DNA of 64,000 nucleotides from Patulibacter brassicae (GCF_033949425.1 NZ_JAXAVX010000001.1:744001-808000); one strand, 5' to 3'; shown: positions 15,157 to 23,659, counted from the first letter of the stretch. Numbers and translations: made by a program. The notes: a model not told the origin generated them from the letters alone.

Positions 15157-18100
15157 ATGCTCCCCCGCCGGTGGTCCTCGGCCGCCCTCCTGCCGGTCCT
15201 CGCCGCGCTGCTGCCCGCCGCCGGCGCGCTGCAGTCACCGCCCGCCGCGGACGCCGCCAAGCGCCCGACGCTCAGCAAGGGCGTCTACGCCACGCCGGGG
15301 TACAAGGGACGCAAGCAGCCACGCACCGGTCCGGCGCCGGCACCGCCGTCGGTGACGCTCGCGACGAACGGGTGGAAGCCCGACGTCCTCGTCGACGCGG
15401 CCGGCACGTCGCACGTCGTCTGGGTCGAGAAGGTCGACGCGCAGGGGGCGGCCGTCGCCGACGACATCGTCCATTACTGCCGCCTCCCCCGCGGCGCGAA
15501 GGCCTGCGACAACCCGAACCAGACGCCGCTGCCGCCCGCAGCGACGCCGTCGGAGGACTACGCCGGCCCGCGGATCCTCCAGATCGGCGACGGGCTCGTC
15601 CTGCTCACCGCGCGCTACCCCGCCGTGGTCCAGCACCCGGACGGCCAGACGAGCGACCGCACCCTCTACGCGTCGACGTCGACCGACGGCGGCACGACGT
15701 GGAGCCCCCCGCGGATCGTCGGCACCCAGGGCCCGCAGGGCGGCGCGATCGTCTGGGGCGGCGCGGCGTCGCGGATCTCCGTCATCAGCGACACGCAGAC
15801 CGGCGGCACGGTCGTGCAGACCGTCAGCCCGGGCAACTACACGCGCGCGAGCGCCCTCGTGGGGCCGGGCGACGAGGCGTACTCCGGGCGGCTGGCGCTC
15901 GACGGCGAGCAGCCGGTCGCGGCGTTCAGCGGCCTCGACGGCAACGCCGTCCTGCGGCGGCTGCCGGCCGGCGCGGACCCGGCCGACCCGGCCGCGTGGA
16001 CCCGCCAGGTGGTCCCGGGGCTCAGCGCCGTGGACCTCGCGTCCGGTCCCCGCGGCGTCTTCCTCTTCGGCCAGCCGCTCGGTGGCGGCGATTGGTCCGT
16101 GCGGCCGGTGACCAACGGGGCGGCCGGCGCGCCCGAGGCGCCGATCCCGTCCCCGCCCGGCGGCACGGGCCGGCTCGGCGACTTCGTCCAGGACGGCAGC
16201 GGCGCCCTGCACGGATTCGTCCGCGACACGACCGGCAACGCGCTCTTCCAGGCGACCTCGCGCGACGGCGGCGCGAGCTGGGGTCCGGCGAAGATCGCGG
16301 CGCGCGCGGTCGGCGCGTCCGGCGGCCTCGACGACATCGCCGCCGCGGCGACCGCCGACGGCGGCGGCCTGGCGGTCTACCGCCGCGACGCGACGGGCCT
16401 GACGAACGGGACGATCGCCGCGGCGGCGTTCGGCACCCTGAGCCCGACCGGCAAGCCCGGCGCGGGCGCGCTCGCGGGCACCGGCGTGCCCGGCGCGGTC
16501 GCCGGCTGCGAGCGCGCGGCGTTCGGCGCGCTCTCGGTCACCCCGCTGACCGGCTGCCTGCTGCCGAGCGTCGACGCGGCGGCGCCGGGCGCCGTCGTCT
16601 CCGACGGCCCGGTCGACCTCAACGGCCTGCAGCTCGTGCCCGACGCGAAGGTCCGGATCACGATCGATCCGCGCCGCCGGACGATCGACTCGACCGGCAA
16701 GGTCCGGGTGCTGCTGAAGGGCGGCGGCCTGTCGATCGAGCTGCTGCACGCCGAGCTGCACCTGAAGCTCGACGGCAAGGCGGGCTCGACGCTGTTGGAC
16801 CTCGACCCGTCGGGCCTGGACCTCGGCGGCTTCCCGATCGCCGGACGCGTGCGGGTGCTGCTGACGCCGACCGGCGTGCGGATCCCGATCACCGTCGCGC
16901 TGCCCGGCGGCTTCGGCGGCATCACCGGCGACGCGACGCTCCTGGCCGAGAAGGACCGCGGCCTGACGCTCGAGTCGCTGAAGATCGCGGTGAAGCGCGC
17001 GCCGCTCGGCCCGATCGAGGTCCGCGACCTGGCGATCTCCTACACCGGCGCGAGCGAGACGTGGACCGGCAAGGCGACCGTCGGCCTGCCGCCGCAGCCG
17101 GGCGGTGCGGCGCTCGGCGCGAGCGTGACGTTCGTGAAGGGCCGCTTCACGATGGGCGACTTCTCGATCGCCCCGCCGTTCCCCGGCGTCCTCGTCGGCC
17201 CGCAGACGTACATCACGCAGCTGCGCGGCGGCTTCGGCCTCGACCCGGTGAAGATCCGCGTCGGGGCGAGCTTCGGCGCGATCCCGGTCCCGCCGAACCT
17301 CTACACCGTGCTCGTCCGCGGCGACGTCGAGATCACCGTGCTCGGCGACACCGTCCAGCTCGTCTTCCGCGGCACCGGCGAGGTCGCCGACACCGTGCCG
17401 ATGGCGAACGTCGTGGTGCGCGCGTCGACCGACGGCTACGCCGACCTGACGGCCGGCTACGACGTCGACCTGAAGGTCGTCGCGATCAAGGGCGACCTGC
17501 AGGGCTTCATCGACGGGACGAAGGGCACCTTCGGCACGACCGCCTCGGCGAGTGTCTCGGTGGCCGGCGTGCCGACGACCGGCGGGCGGTTCGCGCTCTC
17601 CAGCAAGGGCGTCGGCATCTGCTACTCCGCGCTCGGCGCGTCGATCGCCGGCGGCTACCGGTTCGGCGAGGGGATCCCGGACGGCGTCCACCTCGGCGCG
17701 ACGCTCAGCGGCTGCGACCTGAGCGACTTCGAGGAGCCACGCACCCGCGCCCGCGTGCGCCAGGTCGGCGCGCCCGCCGGGACGACCGTGTCCGTCGCCG
17801 GTGGGACGAAGGTCCAGAACGTCGAGCTGACCGGCACCGGCGGCGCGCCGGACGTCGTCCTGCAGGCCCCCGACGGCCGCGAGGTCGTCCCGGTCGACGG
17901 CACCGCCGCCGGCAGCCTGCGCGGCGCGGCGGTCCGGATGACGCTGCCGGCCGCCGAGCGGTCGGTCGTGATCCTGCGGGACCCGACGCCTGGTACGTGG
18001 ACGGTGCTGCCGCGCGAGGGCTCCCCCGCGCTGCGTGCCGTGCGGGTCGCCCGCGACGTCAAGCCGGTCCGCGTCTCCGCGCAGGTCCGCGCCGTCCGCG

Positions 18101-18624
18101 GCCGCAGCGCGCGGCGCGAGCTGCGCTACGTCGTGCGCGATCGGGGCGACGCGGTCGTCGAGCTCGCGGAGCGCAGCGCCGGAGCGACCGGATCGGCCGG
18201 CGGCGTGCTCGGGCGCGCGACGCGCACGCGCGGGACGATCCGCTTCGCCCCCGGGGGATTGCGGGGCGGCAAGCGCGAGATCGTCGCGACGGTCTCGCGC
18301 GGCGGCGTGCCGGTCTCCACGGCGGTCGTGGCCCGCTACACCGCGCCGGCGCCCGCCCGGCTGGCTGCGCCGCGCCGCGTGCGCGTGACCGCGACGACGA
18401 CCACGACGACCGTCCGCTGGCGGGCCGTCGGCGGCGCGCGCGGGTACCTCGTGCGGGTCCGCGGCGCGCGGTCCAAGCGCGTCGTCGCGCGGATCGTGGG
18501 GCGCAGCCGCAGCGCGGTGGTCCCGGGGATCGGCACCCGCGACGGGCGCGTGACGGCGACGGTCGTCGCGCGGGACCGGGACGGCCGCTCGGGCCGTCCC
18601 GGCAGCGGGCGCGCGCGCCGCTGA
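15157..18624 (+). CDS. Large secreted protein with Asp-box (BNR) repeats
   Basis: A 1155-residue exported protein. A Sec signal peptide (MLPRRWSSAALLPVLAALLP...) ends near residue 32. Residues 60-470 look like a sialidase-type beta-propeller, with two clear Asp-boxes (STDGGTTW and SRDGGASW). The middle part (about 500-860) is Gly/Leu/Val-rich beta structure, and the C-terminus (from about 1070) resembles a fibronectin type III domain (VTATTTTTTVRWRAVGGARGYLVRV). Sialidase catalytic residues (the Arg triad and Tyr) are not evident, so enzymatic activity is not claimed. No sortase signal or C-terminal membrane anchor is seen. The gene is monocistronic, with a leaderless start. Confidence 0.75.
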   Translation: MLPRRWSSAALLPVLAALLPAAGALQSPPAADAAKRPTLSKGVYATPGYKGRKQPRTGPAPAPPSVTLATNGWKPDVLVDAAGTSHVVWVEKVDAQGAAVADDIVHYCRLPRGAKACDNPNQTPLPPAATPSEDYAGPRILQIGDGLVLLTARYPAVVQHPDGQTSDRTLYASTSTDGGTTWSPPRIVGTQGPQGGAIVWGGAASRISVISDTQTGGTVVQTVSPGNYTRASALVGPGDEAYSGRLALDGEQPVAAFSGLDGNAVLRRLPAGADPADPAAWTRQVVPGLSAVDLASGPRGVFLFGQPLGGGDWSVRPVTNGAAGAPEAPIPSPPGGTGRLGDFVQDGSGALHGFVRDTTGNALFQATSRDGGASWGPAKIAARAVGASGGLDDIAAAATADGGGLAVYRRDATGLTNGTIAAAAFGTLSPTGKPGAGALAGTGVPGAVAGCERAAFGALSVTPLTGCLLPSVDAAAPGAVVSDGPVDLNGLQLVPDAKVRITIDPRRRTIDSTGKVRVLLKGGGLSIELLHAELHLKLDGKAGSTLLDLDPSGLDLGGFPIAGRVRVLLTPTGVRIPITVALPGGFGGITGDATLLAEKDRGLTLESLKIAVKRAPLGPIEVRDLAISYTGASETWTGKATVGLPPQPGGAALGASVTFVKGRFTMGDFSIAPPFPGVLVGPQTYITQLRGGFGLDPVKIRVGASFGAIPVPPNLYTVLVRGDVEITVLGDTVQLVFRGTGEVADTVPMANVVVRASTDGYADLTAGYDVDLKVVAIKGDLQGFIDGTKGTFGTTASASVSVAGVPTTGGRFALSSKGVGICYSALGASIAGGYRFGEGIPDGVHLGATLSGCDLSDFEEPRTRARVRQVGAPAGTTVSVAGGTKVQNVELTGTGGAPDVVLQAPDGREVVPVDGTAAGSLRGAAVRMTLPAAERSVVILRDPTPGTWTVLPREGSPALRAVRVARDVKPVRVSAQVRAVRGRSARRELRYVVRDRGDAVVELAERSAGATGSAGGVLGRATRTRGTIRFAPGGLRGGKREIVATVSRGGVPVSTAVVARYTAPAPARLAAPRRVRVTATTTTTTVRWRAVGGARGYLVRVRGARSKRVVARIVGRSRSAVVPGIGTRDGRVTATVVARDRDGRSGRPGSGRARR

Positions 18625-18935
18625 GCGCGGTGCCGTCGACGGACCGCGCCCGGGGTCCGACGACGCGACGGTCGCGAGGGTCGGACGGCGCGAGGGTCGG
18701 GACGGTCGGGAGGGTCGGGAGGACCCGAGGGTCGGGGAGGGCGGGCCGGCGCGACGGTCCGACCACTCGACGGGCGAGAGGGTCGGCCGTCGGACGGGTC
18801 GACGGTCGGGAGGGCAGAGATCCGCGTCCCAGGCGGGTTCCTGCCCGGCCAACCGGCCCGAGGGCGCGGTGGCGGCGAGCGTGCGAGGCTGCCAGGCGCG
18901 TTCCCGCTCGTCCTCGTCCCCCGGAGGCTCCCCCG
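18625..18935. other. Intergenic region rich in degenerate GGTCGGGA repeats
   Basis: About 310 bases without a gene. Positions 18665-18815 are made of many imperfect copies of an octamer close to GGTCGGGA. A short stretch at 18812-18849 resembles the larger repeat found at 19712-19952. Confidence 0.6.
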
Positions 18936-19775
18936 ATGCGTCGCGCGATCTCCCGCCACCAGTCGCTCCTGCTCGCCCTCTTCCTGCTGTCGATCCCCGC
19001 GCAAGCGCTGGGCGTCCCCCAGCCCTACGGGCTCGGCGTCGCGGTGCTCCTGTTCCTCCTGTCGACCGTGCGACCGGAGCGCGTGGACCGCGAGCCGCTC
19101 GTCGTCGACCCGCCGGTGCGCGGGCGTTGGCGCGCGCTGAACAGCCCGGGCACGAAGGTCCCCAGCCACGGCGTGCGCCTGTACGGGCAGACGTACGCGA
19201 TCGACGTGCTGCAGCCGGGCGCGCCGGACCCGGAGGGCTGGGGCCTCGACGACCCGGAGGCGTTCCCCGCGTTCGGGGAGCCGGTGCGCGCGATGGCGGC
19301 GGGCCGGGTCGTGCGGGTCGTCGACGGCCAGGCCGACCACCGGGCCCGCCGCTCGCTGCTCGCGGTGCTCTATCTGCTGATCGTCGAGGCGAGCGCGCGC
19401 CAGGTCGCGGGTGCGCACCGCGTGATCGGCAACCACGTCGTGGTCGACCACGGCGAGGGCGCGTTCTCGCTCAGCGGCCACCTGCGCCGCGGCTCGATCG
19501 CCGTCGCCGTCGGCGACCTCGTCGACGCCGGCGCGGTCCTGGGCGAGGTCGGCAACTCGGGCAACAGCAGCGAGCCGCACCTGCACGTCCAGCTGATGGA
19601 CCGCGCCCGCGCCGAGCAGGCCGCGGGCCTGCCGTTCCGCTGGCGCGGCTGGGAGCCGGTCCCGGGCGACGCCGAGGCGGCGCCGGCGCAGGACAGGGCC
19701 GTCGACGGCGTCCCGCGGACCGGCGAGGAGTTCGTCGTCGCAGCGGCGACCGCGGGCACGGATCCGCGTCCTTGA
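18936..19775 (+). CDS. M23 family metallopeptidase
   Basis: Membrane-anchored LytM/M23 zinc peptidase (279 residues), a candidate peptidoglycan endopeptidase. Two N-terminal hydrophobic helices (about residues 8-45) are followed by the catalytic domain. Likely metal ligands are the His and Asp of SHGVRLYGQTYAID and the last His of PHLHVQL; the glycine-rich turn GEVGNSGNSSEPHLH is diagnostic of the family. The start is fixed by GGAGG nine bases upstream. The final codons (TAGTDPRP) are encoded inside the first copy of a tandem repeat, so the C-terminus may have been altered by repeat insertion. Confidence 0.88.
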   Translation: MRRAISRHQSLLLALFLLSIPAQALGVPQPYGLGVAVLLFLLSTVRPERVDREPLVVDPPVRGRWRALNSPGTKVPSHGVRLYGQTYAIDVLQPGAPDPEGWGLDDPEAFPAFGEPVRAMAAGRVVRVVDGQADHRARRSLLAVLYLLIVEASARQVAGAHRVIGNHVVVDHGEGAFSLSGHLRRGSIAVAVGDLVDAGAVLGEVGNSGNSSEPHLHVQLMDRARAEQAAGLPFRWRGWEPVPGDAEAAPAQDRAVDGVPRTGEEFVVAAATAGTDPRP

Positions 19776-19952
19776 ACGCTGCCCGCCCCGCCGCGGAACC
19801 GCGAGGAGCTGGCTGCCGCGGCACCGACCGCGGGCGCCGATCCGCGCGCCAGACGGGTTCCCGCCCACCCCGCCGCGGAGCGGCGAGAAGCGCGCCTCCG
19901 TGACAGCGACCGCGGGCACCGATCCGCGCGCCCAACGGGTTTCCGCCCGCCC
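19712..19952. repeat. Three tandem ~80-bp imperfect repeats overlapping the M23 gene end
   Basis: Copies at about 19712-19790, 19791-19872 and 19873-19952 share CCGCGGANC, GCGACCGCGGGCNC and GATCCGCGCGCC followed by GGGTTNCCGCCC. Related partial copies are seen at 18812-18849 and near 25276-25307, suggesting a dispersed family. Confidence 0.7.
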
Positions 19953-20019
19953 CGCGGAGCGGCGTGGCGGGTCGTCGCGACGCCGCCCGCACGCGACGCC
20001 CCGACCCCCGGGCGCGCCG

Positions 20020-20460
20020 TCAGCCGGCGCGCGGCGTGAGCACGAAGACCGGGATCTCGCGGTCGGTCTTCTGCTGGTAGTCGGCGTAGTCGGGCCAGAC
20101 GGCGACGGCGCGCTCCCACCAGGTGGCGCGCTCGTCGCCCTCGACGATCCGGGCGTCGTAGTCGCGTCGGGCGGGGCCGTCCTGCAGCTCGACGTGCGGG
20201 TTGGCGACGAGGTTGTTGAACCAGGCGGGGTGCTCGTCGGCGCCGCCCTTCGACGCGACGACCGCGTACTCGCCCTCGTGCTCGACGCGCATCACGGGGT
20301 GCTTGCGCAGGTGGCCCGTCTTCGCGCCGACGGACGTGATGACGACGACGGGCACGCCGCGCAGGTCGCCGGCCTCGGCGCCGCCGGTGGCCTCGTAGGT
20401 CTCGGCCTGCTCGCGCGCCCAGTCCGAGCGGCTGGGGACGTAGGTTCCGGTGAGGGGCAT
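20020..20460 (-). CDS. Deazaflavin (F420)-dependent nitroreductase family protein
   Basis: A 146-residue protein of the Ddn/DUF385 split-barrel family, which uses cofactor F420 to reduce quinones or nitro compounds. Family signatures visible are TSVGAKTGHLRKHPVMRV, the loop ASKGGADEHPAWFNNL, and ANPHVELQDG. Length agrees with Ddn-like proteins. GGAAG eight bases before the ATG at 20460 fixes the start, and a -10 TAGCGT at 20496-20501 gives a leader of about 30 bases, so this gene is an exception to the leaderless pattern. Together with the LLM gene it suggests the organism makes F420. Confidence 0.88.
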   Translation of the reverse strand: MPLTGTYVPSRSDWAREQAETYEATGGAEAGDLRGVPVVVITSVGAKTGHLRKHPVMRVEHEGEYAVVASKGGADEHPAWFNNLVANPHVELQDGPARRDYDARIVEGDERATWWERAVAVWPDYADYQQKTDREIPVFVLTPRAG

Positions 20461-20495
20461 CGTGACTTCCGGCTCGGGTTCGGGACTCGGGATCG

Positions 20496-20501
20496 ACGCT
20501 A
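20496..20501 (-). promoter_or_regulatory. -10 box of the nitroreductase gene
   Basis: TAGCGT on the minus strand, about 35 bases before the ATG. The same hexamer as in the leaderless promoters, but here with a normal leader and Shine-Dalgarno. Confidence 0.4.
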
Positions 20502-21033
20502 GCACCGCCCCTCCACCGTCCCGTGGCGGTGGGCAGACCGTAGGCCAGGCAGGGCCTTGCCCGCCCTCGTCGCCGGCCGTGCCGTCCCGATGGCAACGGT
20601 GGTGCCCGGCAGACCCTCGTCGCGGCTCGCACACGCGGTGGTCGCTGTCCGTCGACAATCGTCATCGCCTGCTCGACCGTCATCGTCGGGGCACGCCGTC
20701 GTCACCGGGCTGGCCGTCGACGCGGCCCGGCCGCCGTCGTCGCCCGGTCGGCGATCATCGAGGTCTGGTGGCCGCCGCCATCGCCCAGTCGGCGATCATC
20801 GAGGTCTGGTGGCCGCCGCCATCGCCCGGCGGTGGTTCGTCGTCGCCTCGAGGATGCCCTCGTCACCGCCGGCCGACGTCGTCGCCCGGTGACCGTCGTC
20901 ACCGCCCCGTCGATCGGCATGGCCCAGGTACGCCGCCGTGCCGAGGCGGGCCGTCGGCGCGGCCCGGGTCGTGTGGCGACGCGGTCTCCCGCCACATCGC
21001 CGGCGGTCCCACGACCGCGCGCCGGCCACGAGG
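20502..21033. other. Intergenic region without a credible gene
   Basis: About 530 bases between divergent nitroreductase and LLM genes. It is low in complexity (many GTCATCG and GTCGTC motifs) and contains a 41-bp tandem repeat. Short open frames on both strands are Arg/Pro/Ser-rich and unlike proteins. Confidence 0.6.
20740..20835. repeat. 41-bp tandem repeat, two full copies and a partial third
   Basis: Copies at 20740-20780 and 20781-20821 differ by one base (CGCCCGGTC against CGCCCAGTC) and share CGGCGATCATCGAGGTCTGG. A third copy begins at 20822 (TCGCCCGG) and degenerates. The near identity implies a recent duplication. Confidence 0.85.
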
Positions 21034-21039
21034 TAGCGT
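21034..21039 (+). promoter_or_regulatory. -10 box for leaderless LLM oxidoreductase mRNA
   Basis: TAGCGT followed by six bases and ATG 21046, with no Shine-Dalgarno. Confidence 0.55.
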
Positions 21040-21045
21040 CCGCCC

Positions 21046-21924
21046 ATGACCTCCGGCGTCGGACTCCAGCTCGGCCTGTTCCTCAACCCGGAGGCGGCCC
21101 GCCACGACGAGCTCGTGGCGCAGGCGCGGCTCGCGGACGAGGCCGGGATCGACCAGTTCCAGATCCAGGACCACCCGTACCAGCGGCGCCACCTCGACGC
21201 CCTCTCGCTCATCGCCGATCTGGCGGCCAGGACGGAGCGCCTGCGGTTCGTGACCGCGGTGGCGAACCTGCCGCTGCGTCACCCGGCGATGCTCGCCAAG
21301 CAGGCGGCGTCGCTGTCGGTGATGAGCGGCGGCCGGTTCGACCTGGGCCTCGGCGCGGGCGCGTTCTGGGATCCGGTCGTGGCGATGGGCGGCCCGCGCC
21401 GCGCGCCGAAGGAGTCCGTTGACGCGCTCGAGGAGGCGATCGCGATCTGCCGCGCGGCGTGGAGCGACGACCACGGCATCACGAGCGACGGCCCGTTCTA
21501 CCCGCTCGGCGGCTACCGCCCGGGTCCGACGCCGCCGCGGTCGCCGCAGCTGTGGCTCGGTGCCTACGGCCCGCGGATGCTGCGGATCACGGGGCGCAGC
21601 GCCGACGGCTGGATCCCGTCGAGCCCGTACGCGCCACTGGCGACGCTCCCCGAGATGCAGGACCGGATCGACGAGGCGGCCACCGACGCCGGCCGCGACC
21701 CGGGAGCCGTCGTGCGCGCCTTCGTGATCCAGGGCTCCATCACCGACGGTCCCGCCGAGGGCGACTTCGACGGACCTGTCGAGCGGTGGGTCGAGCAGCT
21801 CGTGCACCTGCACCGCGACCTGCGCTTCGACAGCCTCTCGGTCTGGCCGCAGGGCGATGTCGACGCCCAGGTCCGCCGGTTCATCGACGAGGTCGCCCCG
21901 GCCGTCCGCGCCGCCCTCGCCTGA
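21046..21924 (+). CDS. LLM class F420-dependent oxidoreductase
   Basis: Luciferase-like (beta/alpha)8 flavin/F420 oxidoreductase of 292 residues. The N-terminal strand QLGLFLNPEAARHDEL, the DHPYQRRHLDALSLIADLAART segment, the non-prolyl cis-peptide region, SVMSGGRFDLGLGAGAFWD, and the C-terminal strand with WLGAYGPRMLRITGRSADGW are standard for the LLM family. Such enzymes act on alcohols, secondary metabolites or nitro compounds with F420 or FMN; the substrate cannot be predicted. Leaderless start, and tRNA-Ala follows 53 bases later. Confidence 0.9.
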   Translation: MTSGVGLQLGLFLNPEAARHDELVAQARLADEAGIDQFQIQDHPYQRRHLDALSLIADLAARTERLRFVTAVANLPLRHPAMLAKQAASLSVMSGGRFDLGLGAGAFWDPVVAMGGPRRAPKESVDALEEAIAICRAAWSDDHGITSDGPFYPLGGYRPGPTPPRSPQLWLGAYGPRMLRITGRSADGWIPSSPYAPLATLPEMQDRIDEAATDAGRDPGAVVRAFVIQGSITDGPAEGDFDGPVERWVEQLVHLHRDLRFDSLSVWPQGDVDAQVRRFIDEVAPAVRAALA

Positions 21925-21977
21925 GCGCCGACGAGCCGACCGCCCTCGCGCACGGGGTGCTACCTTTCTCGACCCCA

Positions 21978-22053
<76 letters not shown>

Positions 22054-22057
22054 GACG

Positions 22058-22081
22058 AAAGGCCCGCTCCGGCGGGCCTTT
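22058..22081 (+). terminator. Rho-independent terminator of tRNA-Ala
   Basis: Ten-base-pair perfect stem AAAGGCCCGC / GCGGGCCTTT with a TCCG loop, followed by CTGCGTT, eight bases after the tRNA. Confidence 0.9.
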
Positions 22082-22326
22082 CTGCGTTCTGGGCCGCATC
22101 CGCGATGACGTTCGAGCAACGTTCACGTCGGGACGCCTGAACGCCCGGCGAGCCGCCGACGGACCGGGCCGCTGCGAGGACCGCCGGCCGGTCTACGGGC
22201 GACGCCGGCGTTCCGAGGTGGGCCCCCGACTCTCCCGACGAGGTCCTCGACCCCCGATCGGGCACCGGCCGCCGCGTGGCCTGGACCCCGGTGATGCGTT
22301 GACAGAACGTTCCTGATGAGTGTGTC

Positions 22327-22386
22327 GGGGTGCGCGCCGGCGGAGGCGAGGCCCGTGAGGGCCTGGCCGGAGCCGGCGCGCACCCC
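22327..22386. repeat. Perfect 15-bp inverted repeat inside the IS, upstream of orfA
   Basis: GGGGTGCGCGCCGGC (22327-22341) pairs with GCCGGCGCGCACCCC (22372-22386); a smaller AGGCCC/GGGCCT hairpin lies in the loop. It could hide or end transcripts entering from outside. Confidence 0.7.
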
Positions 22387-22434
22387 GCGCCGGTCGTCAG
22401 GATGGGTCGCTCAGCCCTGAAGGAGGGCACGTTG

Positions 22435-22752
22435 ATGAGCGAGAACGAGCAGACCGGTAAGCGCCGGACGTACCGGAAGTTCACCGCGCAGCAGAAGACG
22501 GAGCTGGTCGTCGCGTCGCTGCGCGGCCACAAGTCGGTCGCGCAGCTGTGCCGCGAGAACGAGATCAGCGAGACGCTGCTCAGGAGGTGGCGCGAGCAGT
22601 TCCTCGCCGCCGGCCAGGAGCGTCTGACCGGCACGACTGAGCGTGGCGAGAACGACGAGCTGAAGCAGCGCGTCGCCAGGCTCGAGCGTGCGCTGGGCCG
22701 CAAGACGCTGGAGGCCGAGGTCGCGGGGGAACTCTTGCGGGGCTGGGAGTGA
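22435..22752 (+). CDS. IS3-family transposase OrfA (helix-turn-helix)
   Basis: A 105-residue OrfA with the HTH_Tnp_1 domain (RKFTAQQKTELVVASLRG, then SVAQLCRENEISETLLRRWR) and a C-terminal leucine-zipper-like segment (ENDELKQRVARLERALGRKT). It binds the IS ends. GGAGG lies nine bases before ATG 22435. The stop overlaps the GTG of the next frame (GTGA), the usual coupling to OrfB. Confidence 0.9.
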   Translation: MSENEQTGKRRTYRKFTAQQKTELVVASLRGHKSVAQLCRENEISETLLRRWREQFLAAGQERLTGTTERGENDELKQRVARLERALGRKTLEAEVAGELLRGWE

Positions 22753-23126
22753 ACGTCAGGGTCTCCCGGTCCCGCGAGCTGGTCGCCCGCGGCTACAGCC
22801 CGCCCCTCGTCGCACGGGTGGCCCGCGTCAGCCGACAGGCGCTCTACCGCCGGCCCGGACGGCCGCCGAAGAGCGTCCGACGACCGATGGACGAACTGGA
22901 CCGCACGATCGTGCGAGTCGCGCGTGAGGACGAGCACGCCACCGACGGCACGCGCATGATCGCGGCGATCGCCTCAGCGCGGATCGGGCGGCCGATCAAC
23001 CGCAAGCGAGCGCAGCGCGTGATGCGCGAGCATCGGCTCCTGCAGCCCGTCCGCACGGAGGGTCGCCGGAAGCGGCCGGGTTCTTCCAGGTCACCCGGCC
23101 CGACGAGCTCTGGCACCTCGACATGA
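22749..23126 (+). CDS. IS3-family transposase OrfB, N-terminal part (frame-broken)
   Basis: A 125-codon frame with the OrfB N-terminal HTH_21 region (DEHATDGTRMIAAIASARIG, RVMREHRLLQ). After KRPG at about base 23078 it runs out of the family frame and ends at TGA 23124. A -1 step at the GGT codon (23078-23080) would yield PGFFQVTRPDELWHLDM, the expected OrfB continuation. Either one base was lost here or the element uses frameshifting; the second IS copy has the same offset. Confidence 0.75.
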   Translation: MNVRVSRSRELVARGYSPPLVARVARVSRQALYRRPGRPPKSVRRPMDELDRTIVRVAREDEHATDGTRMIAAIASARIGRPINRKRAQRVMREHRLLQPVRTEGRRKRPGSSRSPGPTSSGTST

Positions 23127-23659
23127 CGTCGATCTGGGTCGCCGAACACGGCTGGTGCTACCGCAACACCGCGATCGATTGCTGCACCCGCGAGATCACC
23201 GGGTGGGCGCTGGACACCCGGTGCAGGACCACCGAAGCGCTCGCCGTGATCGACCGTGCCATCGACGACCGCGGTGTCGCTCCGGGCACCTTGACCCTCG
23301 GCACCGACAACGGGACCGCGTACACCTCGAAAGGCTTCCGCAAGCGACTCGCCGCCCTCGAGGTCACGCACCGCCGCGGCGGCTACCGCGACCCCGAGTC
23401 CCAGGCGTTCATCGAGTCGTGGTTCTCAAAACTCAAGCTCCGGCTGATCTGGCGCACCGAGTTCGAGACACTCGCCGAGGCCCGCACCGCGATCCAGCGC
23501 TACATCGAGCACTACCACCACCGGCCGCACAGCGGCCTGAACTACAAGACCCCCGCCCAGGTCGCCCAGACCTGGCACGATCACCGAGACCCGACAAATA
23601 CCGCGACCCCGAACTGGCAACGCCGACGGGGTCCAGGCCACACCAACGCTACGCGGTAG
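23123..23659 (+). CDS. IS3-family transposase OrfB, DDE catalytic part (frame-broken)
   Basis: Integrase-core (rve) segment of 178 codons with the second catalytic Asp (GTDNGTAYTS) and the catalytic Glu (YRDPESQAFIESWFSKLK), ending with the usual HRPHSGLNYKTPAQVA. The first catalytic Asp is encoded at 23120-23122, immediately before ATG 23123, so a protein reinitiated at that ATG (which overlaps the preceding stop as ATGA) would lack it. The stop codon at 23657 is outside the right inverted repeat, so the last residues come from flanking DNA. Confidence 0.75.
   Translation: MTSIWVAEHGWCYRNTAIDCCTREITGWALDTRCRTTEALAVIDRAIDDRGVAPGTLTLGTDNGTAYTSKGFRKRLAALEVTHRRGGYRDPESQAFIESWFSKLKLRLIWRTEFETLAEARTAIQRYIEHYHHRPHSGLNYKTPAQVAQTWHDHRDPTNTATPNWQRRRGPGHTNATR

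Larger units (their letters stand above)
22277..23640 (+). mobile_element. IS3-family insertion sequence (copy 1)
   Basis: About 1364 bp bounded by inverted repeats: TGGCCTGGACCCCG at 22277-22290 and its complement CGGGGTCCAGGCCA at 23627-23640, with weaker matching further inside. It carries orfA and a split orfB. No clear 3-bp target duplication was found. Internally, a 15-bp inverted repeat (22327-22341 with 22372-22386) lies upstream of orfA. The element lies downstream of the tRNA-Ala gene, close to decayed genes. Confidence 0.85.

Noticed and set aside
18665..18815. Coding region in the GGTCGGGA repeat tract
   Set aside because: Open in several frames simply because of the repeat; products are low-complexity and lack a start with a promoter or ribosome site.
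20740..20835. CRISPR array
   Set aside because: Repeats are directly adjacent without spacers and only two copies are complete; no cas genes are present.
22277..23640. Composite transposon formed by the two IS3 elements
   Set aside because: The elements are diverged, the second is dead, and the 20 kb between them contains ordinary two-component, gadB and regulatory genes with the same composition as the flanks.
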